Below, piece after piece: positions 15,074 through 23,058 of a stretch of 36,694 nt of DNA (the first letter of the stretch is position 1; each line of letters opens with the position of its first letter). Location: NCBI GenBank assembly GCA_001791035.1, contig MGDX01000031.1, forward strand, positions 5,245 through 41,938, written 5' to 3'. Source of the stretch: Candidatus Uhrbacteria bacterium RIFCSPHIGHO2_02_FULL_53_13 (lineage in GTDB: Bacteria > Patescibacteriota > Patescibacteriia > UBA9934 > UBA11717). The notes beneath the pieces were generated by a model. It had not been told where the DNA came from and searched no databases. It saw only the letters and a list, made by a program, of their open reading frames with translations. The translations under genes and the position numbers were made by a program.

Positions 15074-15496
15074 TCACGATTCCTTCAAGGCGTCGCGAAT
15101 CTTGGCGGCATCGGCAGAAATTTCTTCTGCGCGGCGCTCGATCTTTGGCCACGATTTCAAACCGTCGCCCTCAAATCGCGGGATGATGTGCACGTGGGGA
15201 GAAAAAACGCGCTGGCCGGCGGCCGCCTTGTTGTTCATGATGATGTTGAAACCGTCGGCGCCGAGCGCCCGTGCTACGCGCGGCGCAATGCTCTGCACCA
15301 TACGCCACACGGGCGCCATCGCATCTGTGTCCGTATCGTAGAGATTCTGCCCCGTTTTACCTTTTGGAATCACGAGAACGTGCCCGGGAGATACTGGCGT
15401 CACGTCCATGAATGCCAACGCTCCGTCATCTTCGGCCACAATGTCGGCGGGAACTTCTTTTTTGAGTATTTTCTGGAAGATCGTCTCATCGTTCAT
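15074..15496 (-). CDS. HIT family nucleotide-binding protein
   Basis: A 140-residue protein. TIFQKILKKEVPADIVAEDDGALAFMDVTPVSPGHVLVIPK is typical of Hint/HIT hydrolases, and the histidine triad is HVHIIPR (HxHxxP, with the third His position altered). Members hydrolyse nucleoside phosphoramidates or diadenosine polyphosphates; the substrate here is unknown. It lies 23 bp upstream of the RmlB-like gene and 6 bp downstream of the small membrane protein. Confidence 0.9.
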   Translation of the reverse strand: MNDETIFQKILKKEVPADIVAEDDGALAFMDVTPVSPGHVLVIPKGKTGQNLYDTDTDAMAPVWRMVQSIAPRVARALGADGFNIIMNNKAAAGQRVFSPHVHIIPRFEGDGLKSWPKIERRAEEISADAAKIRDALKES

Positions 15497-15502
15497 AGAT
15501 CG

Positions 15503-15697
15503 TCATGATTGCGCCTTTCTGGAAAAATAGTACCACAAAACCCCCGCAAAACAGGCAACCAAAAAGAGATGAGGCGAAAACAGGCGCGTGACAGTCGTCG
15601 GACGCAACAATTCAATTGTCACAAACACAACCCAACTCAACGCGCAAACACGGTAGAGTGTCGCGGCCGTGCACTGTTGTTCATCACGGTTCATCAT
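15503..15697 (-). CDS. small membrane protein, two helices, unknown
   Basis: A 64-residue protein: polar N-terminus MMNRDEQQCTAATLYRVCAL, two hydrophobic segments (LSWVVFVTIELL and HLFLVACFAGVLWYYF), basic end SRKAQS. I recognise no family. Its start overlaps the stop of the upstream gene by ATGA (15694-15697) and its stop is 6 bp before the HIT gene. This tight packing supports it as a real gene despite its size. Confidence 0.6.
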   Translation of the reverse strand: MMNRDEQQCTAATLYRVCALSWVVFVTIELLRPTTVTRLFSPHLFLVACFAGVLWYYFSRKAQS

Positions 15698-17190
15698 ATC
15701 CTCGTGCCCTTCAATTTACTTAGCAAGATGCGAAACACATCCGCAAAACCGCGCGGCTCTCTCTCAAACTCCACTTCAATGCGAGCCACTTCTACACTCG
15801 CGTCGCGGTCGCCGATCCGCGGAGCCGAAACGACAAAGCGCAAAGACTCGGCTCGTCCCACCGGTTCGCCGTGCGGTCCAATCGCTCGCTCGCGTTCTAA
15901 ACTCGGAAGATCAAACGCGGCCTCTGCCACAAGCCAGTCATCCTCCTTTTTCGGCGATTGATAGCGCGCGAGCACATAATCCACATTGAGCTTTTCCAAA
16001 TCGGTGCGGTCGTCGAGCCGAACCGGAAACGGATCAAAGAACGCGCTTTCACTAAAGGCCAAAAGGCCGTCGGTCACGAGCACCACATCACCGCGGGGGA
16101 TGCGCACAGACGAGAGTCCCGCCGTGCGCGACTCCACCTGATACCGCTCGTGCGGAACGGCCACATCCACGACCTCATCGCCAACCGTGACTTTCTGCAC
16201 GCCTTCGGCATGGCGCGTAAACACCGTCAAATGCTGTGCATCCGTGAACAGCATCACCGCGCGAGGCGTTGAAAGATACCCCACTTCGTCGCCCACGGTG
16301 ACATTCGACAAAAACGTCATCTTTGGAAGCGACAAACGAATCTCGCGCCAATACACGTCGGCGTTGGCGTTGAGTTCCACTTTGACGATTCCCGCCGCGG
16401 GTTTTTCAACCGCAATGTGCAGTTTTTGTTGGCCGAGCGAAGCGTTCGTATCGGCCTCAACGCCATCGTCTTTTATCGTTTTTTCGAAGAGCAGACGGCC
16501 GCTTTGATACACGCGAACCGTCACGGGATCGGCACCAGGGTTTCGATTCATGTCCATGTAAACGATGTCGAGCACAACATCCTTGCCATCCGTGACTGTG
16601 ACAAACTCGTGGAATCCGCGCAGAGATGCGGATGTGAGAGACGCCGTCGCGCCCTGCATCCACGATGCGGGCAGTGTTTTTGTTTCCGGAAGTTCCGCGT
16701 GATATGTGGCAATGCGAGAGAGCTCCGGCGGCGCATCAAGAAAATCGGATACATCGATGTACTTGGGCACGCGCTGATAAAGCACGATGTCCCCCTCTCG
16801 AATCGACGGCCAAGAAATGTGTTCAAGCGTCTGGTGCCAAATCGGATACAGAAGAATCTGCCCGGCAAGCGCGTTGACCGTCGCTCCCAATTCCACCATA
16901 GGCTGTTGATTTGAACGAAACCAAAGCTTGACAATCGCGCGCTCGTAGTCCCCCGGCGGCGATACGGAAAGGTACACGGGATCTCCGGTCAATCGGATAG
17001 CGTTGCCGCTTGCTTCCACGCGACTCGTGGGACGAAGTCCGTGAATGAATGGCGACTGATCGCGAGGTGTCCAAACAGCGCGCGTGAAACCATCCATATC
17101 AAGCGCTGACACTCCAACCCACACAAGGAGGATGATGGGAACGAACCGAATGATGGTGCGCAATAGAAACATAATATTGATGTCTTTCAT
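15694..17190 (-). CDS. membrane-anchored beta-rich extracytoplasmic protein, unknown
   Basis: The track ORF from 17322 reads through a REP-like repeat (ARHCELRCERGEAIYEAI...LLRYARND), so I start at ATG 17188-17190 (MKDINIMFLLRTIIRFVPIILLVWVGVSAL); ATG 17172 is also possible. The ~498-residue product has one N-terminal membrane anchor and then a long beta-rich region without further membrane segments, including several Ig- or lectin-like stretches (DVVLDIVYMDMNRNPGADPVTVRVYQSG, IVKVELNANADVYWREIRLSL). I recognise no named domain. Placement after a GT-C-like protein suggests an envelope or glycan role, by context only. Confidence 0.75.
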   Translation of the reverse strand: MKDINIMFLLRTIIRFVPIILLVWVGVSALDMDGFTRAVWTPRDQSPFIHGLRPTSRVEASGNAIRLTGDPVYLSVSPPGDYERAIVKLWFRSNQQPMVELGATVNALAGQILLYPIWHQTLEHISWPSIREGDIVLYQRVPKYIDVSDFLDAPPELSRIATYHAELPETKTLPASWMQGATASLTSASLRGFHEFVTVTDGKDVVLDIVYMDMNRNPGADPVTVRVYQSGRLLFEKTIKDDGVEADTNASLGQQKLHIAVEKPAAGIVKVELNANADVYWREIRLSLPKMTFLSNVTVGDEVGYLSTPRAVMLFTDAQHLTVFTRHAEGVQKVTVGDEVVDVAVPHERYQVESRTAGLSSVRIPRGDVVLVTDGLLAFSESAFFDPFPVRLDDRTDLEKLNVDYVLARYQSPKKEDDWLVAEAAFDLPSLERERAIGPHGEPVGRAESLRFVVSAPRIGDRDASVEVARIEVEFEREPRGFADVFRILLSKLKGTRI

Positions 17191-17193
17191 TCT

Positions 17194-17283
17194 GTCATTG
17201 CGAGCGTAGCGAAGCAATCTATGCTGGCGTAAGATTGCTTCATAGATCGCTTCGCCACGCTCGCAACGGAGCTCACAATGACG
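17194..17283. repeat. REP-like palindromic repeat between two operon genes
   Basis: GTCATTGCGAGCGTAGCGAAGCAATCTATG is followed, after a short loop, by CATAGATCGCTTCGCCACGCTCGCAACGGAGCTCACAATGAC, forming a long hairpin. It fills almost the whole gap between the 17286 and 17190 genes, so it would be transcribed as an intercistronic hairpin. Confidence 0.85.
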
Positions 17284-17285
17284 GG

Positions 17286-18905
17286 CTACTCGCTCACAAT
17301 ATAAAGAGTCATATCCCCCCATGTGGAGAGATCCTGAATTTGCAATCCGTGAGACGCTAAGCGCACTGTGTTCAGATGCTCCACATCCTGCGGCGGCAGT
17401 GTCAAACCGTAGTACAACAAGCGGCCGCCTTGTGCTTGCACGGCATCGTAGGCAAGGCGCATCGAGGCGTATGTTTGTTCACTGCGCAGTGGCACAATCA
17501 CAGAGCGTTCGGGGAAGAGGTATTTGTCAGATCTGTCCACAATGAGAAGGTCGCGCTCGTTTGTTTGCGACATCACCCATGACCGATGCGCCTGATCAAC
17601 CTCTACTGTTGCCAAAAGCGGCACAAGCCCCTCCTGCGGCGAAAACACGACCATGCTCGTACTCAACATCACCAGAGCAGTGCCGCCAAACGCATAGATG
17701 TATCGCCGTGTCCTCATCGAGAATTCTTTCACCGCACGCACGACTCCGTAAGCAGCAAAGAGGGTCATCCACACGCTGATCGGCAACCAATAGCGAATGT
17801 AGGAAGTGCCAATGGTAATCGCTCGCGGATCCGGATTATCGCGAAACTGCCACGAACCGTACTCAATCAACAAGTAGAGCGCGATCATCGCGCCTGTGTA
17901 CAGTATGAGTATAAGTGGCTTGGTCGTGGAACGGCGCTCAAAAAACACCCAGCCAACTCCAAAGAAAAAAAGGATTGTCCACGGCCAAAAGAACGCTGCA
18001 TGAAATGACCACACATTGCGCAGAGTGTTCAGTTCATGAACACCAAATGGGAACAGGGTTCTGACCACACTTGAAAAAAGTGAAGCGTTATCCCCTAAAA
18101 CATTGACCTCAAGACCCGGAATGGGGTCGCTAGCACGGTTGTATCCAACAGAAAATGGTGAACCATAAATGTATTCATGTACCGCACCCATCAGAATGAT
18201 TGGGAGTAAAAATCCCGCAACGGCAGCCGCGATAGGTATGCGCATGGTATGACGCACCGGACGGGAAGCGCGCGCCCACGCAAACACGAGAAATACTGCA
18301 AGCAACGGAACGAGCCAAACGGCCTCGTTCGCGCGAACAAAAACCGCCAGGCCAAACAGCACACCGCTTGTGCCCGCGAGCATCCACGGACGCCGAGTCT
18401 CAAACGCCTTCATCCAACTCCAAACACCGCACAACAACAGCGAAACAAAAGGTACATTGGGATGCAAACCACGCAAAGCGTAGTGCCACCATCCTGGGTG
18501 CACGGCCAAAAGCAGAGCCGCGATCCATCCAACATCCTCGCGACCACTCACGCGCGCGGCAATACTTTTCCAACTGATAACGCCAAGAACCGCAACAAGC
18601 GGCACCAGCAAAACGCTCCACGAAATCGGAATACCTAAAACCACGAGCGTACGCAACGCAAAGGCCAATCCAACCCAACTACTCGGTACATACGAACCGT
18701 CAACAACCATCAAACTGCGCGGCGAGACGAGCCCTCCGAGCGCTTTGCCAAACGGCGCGAGCGTCATCAACCCGTGCTCGGCCACATAGGCAACCGCAGC
18801 TTCGTCAGGTGATGTCCATGCACTTGGCGAGACAAGCATCAACGCTGCATAGGCAAAAAAGAGCGCAAGCGCTCCCAGTCCTCCCCAGAGTATCGAGTGC
18901 CTCAT
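17286..18905 (-). CDS. multi-pass membrane protein, GT-C (PMT/ArnT-like) candidate
   Basis: The start is ATG 18903-18905 (MRHSILWGGLGALALFFAYAALML), 1 bp after the upstream stop. The ~539-residue product has about 10-12 hydrophobic segments. The first external loop has SAWTSPDEAAVAYVAEHG, matching the conserved Asp-Glu of GT39/GT-C glycosyltransferases that use a lipid-phosphate sugar donor. A later LHPNVPFVSLLLCGVWSW segment and a soluble C-terminal part (ERDLLIVDRSDKYLFPERSVIVPL) fit this superfamily. The acceptor may be a surface protein or glycan. It lies between the CDP-alcohol transferase and the beta-rich anchored protein. Confidence 0.75.
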   Translation of the reverse strand: MRHSILWGGLGALALFFAYAALMLVSPSAWTSPDEAAVAYVAEHGLMTLAPFGKALGGLVSPRSLMVVDGSYVPSSWVGLAFALRTLVVLGIPISWSVLLVPLVAVLGVISWKSIAARVSGREDVGWIAALLLAVHPGWWHYALRGLHPNVPFVSLLLCGVWSWMKAFETRRPWMLAGTSGVLFGLAVFVRANEAVWLVPLLAVFLVFAWARASRPVRHTMRIPIAAAVAGFLLPIILMGAVHEYIYGSPFSVGYNRASDPIPGLEVNVLGDNASLFSSVVRTLFPFGVHELNTLRNVWSFHAAFFWPWTILFFFGVGWVFFERRSTTKPLILILYTGAMIALYLLIEYGSWQFRDNPDPRAITIGTSYIRYWLPISVWMTLFAAYGVVRAVKEFSMRTRRYIYAFGGTALVMLSTSMVVFSPQEGLVPLLATVEVDQAHRSWVMSQTNERDLLIVDRSDKYLFPERSVIVPLRSEQTYASMRLAYDAVQAQGGRLLYYGLTLPPQDVEHLNTVRLASHGLQIQDLSTWGDMTLYIVSE

Positions 18906-18906
18906 G

Positions 18907-19494
18907 TTACAGACCATACGTCACAAGACTCATCACCGCCAACACGACCGCAACGAGCAGAACAATCACACCGGCCATGACAAGTCCCGGCACGCCGTCG
19001 AGAGCCGCTGAAAACAGTAAAAGCCCCACGCCAGTCACTTGCATCAACATTTTTGCCTTCCCCCAGTGATTTGCTGAAAGCACGTTCCCCGAGCGTTTGT
19101 GAATGAGACCGCCCAAGACAATGACCATCTCTATAAAGATAACGAGCGTCGCAAGCCACCATCCGACCATGCGCACAATCACCACGATAGCCGAGAGCGC
19201 AATGAGCATTTTGTCTGCAATGGGATCAAAAAATGTACCCCACTCAGTGACTTGATGGCGCACGCGAGCGAGCGAGCCGTCGATCATGTCGGTGAACGCC
19301 ACAAACAGAAAGAGAGGGATTGACCAGGCGTACGCGTCAATCGCGAGCGCCCACACCACAAACGGCGTAGCCAAAAATCGAAAAATCGTCACCTGATTTG
19401 GTGTAATCCATTTTGGAATAAGCGGAAGCACAACCCACTTCATCACATGGTCGTGCGGATAGAGTTTACTCGGATCGCGCGTTGGCTGTTTCAT
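18907..19494 (-). CDS. CDP-alcohol phosphatidyltransferase
   Basis: A 195-residue membrane protein with the complete family signature D-x2-DG-x2-AR-x8-G-x3-D-x3-D: DMIDGSLARVRHQVTEWGTFFDPIADK. It transfers a phosphatidyl-type group from a CDP-activated lipid to an alcohol, as in PgsA. The four aspartates that bind Mg and CDP are all present. The N-terminus (TRDPSKLYPHDHVMKWVVLPLIPKWITPNQVTIFR) is typical. The alcohol acceptor (glycerol phosphate, inositol phosphate or another) is not determined. A possible extended -10 (TGCTATACT, with AGTATA at 19551-19556 on the plus strand) lies inside the start of the divergent gene. Confidence 0.92.
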   Translation of the reverse strand: MKQPTRDPSKLYPHDHVMKWVVLPLIPKWITPNQVTIFRFLATPFVVWALAIDAYAWSIPLFLFVAFTDMIDGSLARVRHQVTEWGTFFDPIADKMLIALSAIVVIVRMVGWWLATLVIFIEMVIVLGGLIHKRSGNVLSANHWGKAKMLMQVTGVGLLLFSAALDGVPGLVMAGVIVLLVAVVLAVMSLVTYGL

Positions 19495-19528
19495 GTTAGA
19501 CTATCGTCTACAGAGATCCTATTACGCT

Positions 19529-21628
19529 ATGTCACGCTTTGTATTGCTCAAGTATAGCATTCTGACCGCGCTTGGCCTAGGAATGTTTTTTGCAGGGGCC
19601 GTTGCGCTTGAAATGCCCGCCGTCACGCTTACCGGCCTTGGCGTCGTCACGCTCGTGAGCGCCGGATTTTTTGCGCACACATGGGGATCGCATTTGCGCG
19701 GCACGCGTTTGTTGCTTGGCTCCGTCGTAAGCCTGTGCGTCATCATGATTCTCGGCAGTGCCGTGTACTACGTTGGCACGATAACAGCATCGCACCTGTT
19801 TTGGGTCATGATCGCGCTTCCTTTTTTAGGTTGGCTGACGGCGCATTTTTTTGAAGAAAGCCAGTTCATCGAAGAGCCGTCTTCAGACGCGGCACTTTCT
19901 CTTGGACTGTTTGGGGCGTTTTTTGTCATCAGCATCATCGCGTTTAGCTTGCTCATATCCGGTTTCCAGACCATGGATGCCGTCCGTTCTCCATGGCTCG
20001 TGACCTCGCCGCTCATACTGCTAGCTCTTGTGAGCGCCGCTGTTTGGCTGTGTTCCATAGCGGCAAAACAGCACGCGCGGTTAGCTCTGATTGGCACGAT
20101 GGTCCTTCTTGGAGCCCTATTGAGTATTGCCGTCATGGTGTTTCCGCTCGGCTACGGCTTTGATCCGTTTCTGCATCAAGCCGCGCTCGATTACATTGCG
20201 CAAAACGGCACGATCACGCCAAAACCGCCGTACTACATTGGACAATACGCGCTCGAACTGGTCGTGATGTTGTTTGGCTCCCTCGATGCTCACACAGTTG
20301 ACGTCGTTTTTCTGCCAATCCTCACGGCACTGCTGTTGCCTGCCACGGCCGCCGCCTCTGTGTGGCACATCACCAAGCGCGGCATCCCGACGGCGTTTGG
20401 AAGCATCGCCACGGCGCTTGTTCCTCTTTCCCCATATATCAATACAACGCCGCAAGGGCTGTCGTATCTCTGGCTGTTATTGCTCTTGTTTCTCGCGCTC
20501 CCAGAGCTCGTGACCGGACAACGCTGGACACACCCGGTCGTGTTGATAGTGATGGCCCTGGCCACGCTGCTTGTGCATCCATTGACCGGTATTCCGGCCA
20601 TGGTGTTTGTCGCGCTTTTTTTGCTCTCCAAACCATCTGCACAGGACGCCCCATTTTCGCCGTTGCGCCGCGTGCTGTTTTGGATCACCGCCGCCGCGAG
20701 CGCCGTTTCCCTGCCCATCGCGTTCACGCTGTTTGGAGAAAGCGCGTGGCAGATCCATTGGAACGGCTTACGTGCTCTCGTTCCGCAAACATTTTTTTCG
20801 ACGCGCTTTGATGTGGTGGGCGATTTGGTGACGTGGATCACCGCCAACGGATGGCTGTGGCTCCTTGCGTTCGTTGGAGCGGCCGCTGTTATTTTGTGGA
20901 ACATGCGTTCAAAACGCTGGCGCATTCTGCTTCTGCTTTCACTCATCCTTTTTGTGAACGCGACGATTCTTGCCGTCACCGGAGATTTTTCGTTCCTCAT
21001 TGACTACGAGCAAACCAACTACATTGACCGTGTCGTCTATTTGTGTCTGCATGTGCTCCTGCCGCTTGCCGTGCTTGGTATTGGGCTTGTGACCGAACGC
21101 GTGCTCTCGCTCAATCGTCCGCTCATTCGAACCGTGGGAATGGTCGTACTCGCCATCGCGATTGGCGCCAACGCCTACGCCGCTTATCCGCGTCACGATG
21201 CATACACCGTCAGCCGCGGATTCACCGTCTCGCAAAGCGACCATCATACCGTCGCGTCGATTGCTTCTCATGCGAAGTCAACGCCGTACATTGTGCTGGC
21301 GAATCAAAGCGTGTCGGCCGCCGCGATTGAGGACAACGGATTTTTGCATTACTACGGGGAGCGCGGAGATGTGTTTTATTATCCCGTCCCGACCGGCGGA
21401 CCATTGTACACGCTGTTTTTGGAGATGATTGAGGACAATCCAACGCACGCGCGAGCAGAAGCGGCTATGGATTTAGCCGGCGTTGATCGCGCATATTTTG
21501 TGGTGAATGAATACTGGTGGTCGGCCGAGGTGGCCATCGAGCGGGCGCGCACGCAAACTAACGACTACTTTATCGTGGACGACGGCGCCGTGTGGGTGTT
21601 TGTGTTTGATAGCGGCGAAATCAGATAA
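19529..21628 (+). CDS. large multi-pass membrane protein, GT-C-like candidate
   Basis: I start at ATG 19529 (MSRFVLLKYSILTALGLGMFF); the track ATG 19493 would overlap the divergent gene's start codon. The ~699-residue product has at least 12 hydrophobic segments. An external loop GYGFDPFLHQAALDYIAQNGTITPKPPYYIGQYALELVV resembles the Asp-containing first loops of oligosaccharyltransferase or GT-C proteins, and repeated HP.LTG.PA segments occur. The C-terminal ~110 residues are soluble (TPYIVLANQSVSAAAIEDNGFLHYYGERGDVFYY). I see no diagnostic catalytic motif, so glycosyl transfer is an inference from topology and neighbours. Confidence 0.7.
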   Translation: MSRFVLLKYSILTALGLGMFFAGAVALEMPAVTLTGLGVVTLVSAGFFAHTWGSHLRGTRLLLGSVVSLCVIMILGSAVYYVGTITASHLFWVMIALPFLGWLTAHFFEESQFIEEPSSDAALSLGLFGAFFVISIIAFSLLISGFQTMDAVRSPWLVTSPLILLALVSAAVWLCSIAAKQHARLALIGTMVLLGALLSIAVMVFPLGYGFDPFLHQAALDYIAQNGTITPKPPYYIGQYALELVVMLFGSLDAHTVDVVFLPILTALLLPATAAASVWHITKRGIPTAFGSIATALVPLSPYINTTPQGLSYLWLLLLLFLALPELVTGQRWTHPVVLIVMALATLLVHPLTGIPAMVFVALFLLSKPSAQDAPFSPLRRVLFWITAAASAVSLPIAFTLFGESAWQIHWNGLRALVPQTFFSTRFDVVGDLVTWITANGWLWLLAFVGAAAVILWNMRSKRWRILLLLSLILFVNATILAVTGDFSFLIDYEQTNYIDRVVYLCLHVLLPLAVLGIGLVTERVLSLNRPLIRTVGMVVLAIAIGANAYAAYPRHDAYTVSRGFTVSQSDHHTVASIASHAKSTPYIVLANQSVSAAAIEDNGFLHYYGERGDVFYYPVPTGGPLYTLFLEMIEDNPTHARAEAAMDLAGVDRAYFVVNEYWWSAEVAIERARTQTNDYFIVDDGAVWVFVFDSGEIR

Positions 21629-21641
21629 AGAGCACCCAATA

Positions 21642-21696
21642 CCAGTTGTGGATAAAAGTACCAGGTACTTTTATCCACACCTTTATCCACAACTGG
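21642..21696. promoter_or_regulatory. palindrome with three perfect DnaA boxes
   Basis: TTATCCACA occurs at 21671-21679 and 21683-21691, and its complement TGTGGATAA at 21647-21655. The first two sites form a 16-bp perfect palindrome arm pair around one base (21647-21679). The left arm can instead pair with the third site: CCAGTTGTGGATAAA (21642-21656) against TTTATCCACAACTGG (21682-21696). The matches are seen; binding by DnaA is an inference. Confidence 0.7.
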
Positions 21697-21700
21697 ATGC

Positions 21701-21739
21701 TTGACAGACAATGTCTAAGTGTTCTGTATTTGCTATAAT
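21701..21739 (+). promoter_or_regulatory. promoter-like region with operator-like palindrome
   Basis: TTGACA (21701-21706) has only weak -10 candidates at normal spacing (TGTATT after 18 bp). Further on is an extended -10 TGCTATAAT (TATAAT 21734-21739). A perfect small palindrome, AGACA-A-TGTCT (21706-21716), overlaps the -35. Transcription from TATAAT would start near 21746, only about 15 bp before a terminator. Confidence 0.5.
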
Positions 21740-21759
21740 CTACTCAAGAAAAAGCGAGT

Positions 21760-21791
21760 ACCCACCCGTAACGGGTGGGTGTTTGTTTTTC
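21760..21791 (+). terminator. intrinsic terminator
   Basis: ACCCACCC (21760-21767) pairs with GGGTGGGT (21773-21780) around GTAAC, then GTTTGTTTTTC. It can end transcription of the 19529 gene and may also act weakly from the other side for the 21804 gene. Confidence 0.85.
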
Positions 21792-21803
21792 ATCGCGACG
21801 ACA

Positions 21804-22970
21804 TCAGCTCACCAGGGCAAGAAGTCGCCGAACATACGCGTCCGCAGTGAGTGCAGGTTGCGGTGATGTCTGCGCCAGTCGCTCTGTGATTTGCCACATG
21901 CGTTGCGCAAGCGCACGGGGCTCCCCTGGCGGCACGAGTGCATGTACATCAACAAACTCGGCAACACCGCCGACATCCGACGCAATGACAGGCAGTCCCA
22001 CAGACCGCGCTTCAAGCAGAACGCCCGGGCAATTTTCCGCTACAAGCGACGGGAAAACGAGCACGTCGTGCTCGATCATCATCCGCAGAACCTCCTCGTG
22101 CGATACGTTCCCCAAGAAAGAAACCTTGACGGAGTCCGGTAGTGTAATGGCACGCTCCATAAGCTCGTCCTGGCGCGAGCCACTCCCCACGATCGTAACT
22201 TCGACCTGTGCATGAAGGCGATTCAGCGCCTCGATAAGCACATCCGCACCTTTGTGTGATTCCAGTTGCCCCACAAACAGAAATCGCGGCGGCGTGTGTG
22301 ATTGCACTCTCCTTCCCTGTGGTACATGCGCAAGCGGATTCTCTAGAACGATCGCGCGCGATCGCTCAAACATTCCCATCGCTTTGTGCGCATCCACGAT
22401 GTACGCCGTCGGACCAATCACCACGTCCGGCTCACCAAACAGATGCCGCACCGCAAACTGATACGGCCGCATCACCATGGAAGATTGCCACAGACGCTGT
22501 ACACCATGTATCGGAACCATCCAGTGCAGTCCACTTGGATAGAGCAACTGCACATCGTGCAGTGTGTGAACCCATTGCGCTCCCTCTTGACGCAACGCCC
22601 GCGTGAGCGACAATCCCATGCCGCGCATGTTGTGCGAGAAAATCACGTGCGCGTCGATGTTCTCGACCGCGCGCCGTACATCATGACTCACACGCGCTGA
22701 TAGCACGTCTTGCACATGCCAACGCACGCGCTTCCACAACGGCTGTGCGGCATCTTCAAGCAAGTGATACGGCAACTGCGGACAATAGCGATGAACCGTT
22801 AGACCGTCTCGTTTTGAAATTTCCACGCCGCTCATGCGGCGGCTTGTGGTCGAAAGCACGTGCACCTCATGTCCGGCGTGCACACTCGCACATGCGAGCG
22901 CTTCAACCAAGCGCTCCGCTCCGCCGCGCGCTTCTCTAGGAAAAAGATTTGTGACAAAAAGAATGCGCAT
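21804..22970 (-). CDS. GT4 family glycosyltransferase
   Basis: A 388-residue GT-B protein. N-terminal MRILFVTNLFPREARGGAERLVEALA is the typical GT4 opening. In the C-terminal domain FLFVGQLESHKGADVLIEAL binds the nucleotide-sugar donor, and ENCPGVLLEARSVGLPVIASDVGG carries the E-x7-E motif of retaining GT4 enzymes. Donor and acceptor are unknown. It is the last gene of the second glycan operon, separated from the previous GT4 gene by 64 bp of intergenic filler. Confidence 0.93.
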   Translation of the reverse strand: MRILFVTNLFPREARGGAERLVEALACASVHAGHEVHVLSTTSRRMSGVEISKRDGLTVHRYCPQLPYHLLEDAAQPLWKRVRWHVQDVLSARVSHDVRRAVENIDAHVIFSHNMRGMGLSLTRALRQEGAQWVHTLHDVQLLYPSGLHWMVPIHGVQRLWQSSMVMRPYQFAVRHLFGEPDVVIGPTAYIVDAHKAMGMFERSRAIVLENPLAHVPQGRRVQSHTPPRFLFVGQLESHKGADVLIEALNRLHAQVEVTIVGSGSRQDELMERAITLPDSVKVSFLGNVSHEEVLRMMIEHDVLVFPSLVAENCPGVLLEARSVGLPVIASDVGGVAEFVDVHALVPPGEPRALAQRMWQITERLAQTSPQPALTADAYVRRLLALVS

Positions 22971-22986
22971 ATTGGCTTTTTGGGCG

Positions 22987-23058
22987 TTAGCCTGTGAGTA
23001 GTTTCGGATAGAACGGCCTCGCGACCTCCAATCTCTAACCCCTCACCTCCAACGGCTC
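22987..23058. repeat. intergenic filler module (degenerate, dispersed)
   Basis: GTGAGTAGTTTCGGATAGAACGGCCTCGCGACCTCCAATCTCTAACCCCTCACCTCCAAC. Its first half matches 28274-28321 (AGTAGTGTTCGGACCGTACGGCTTCGC). Its second half belongs to the CTAACCTCCAA-type family at 3126, 33917 and 35857. The last codons of the 23035 gene (PLEVRG) lie in this module. Confidence 0.5.
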
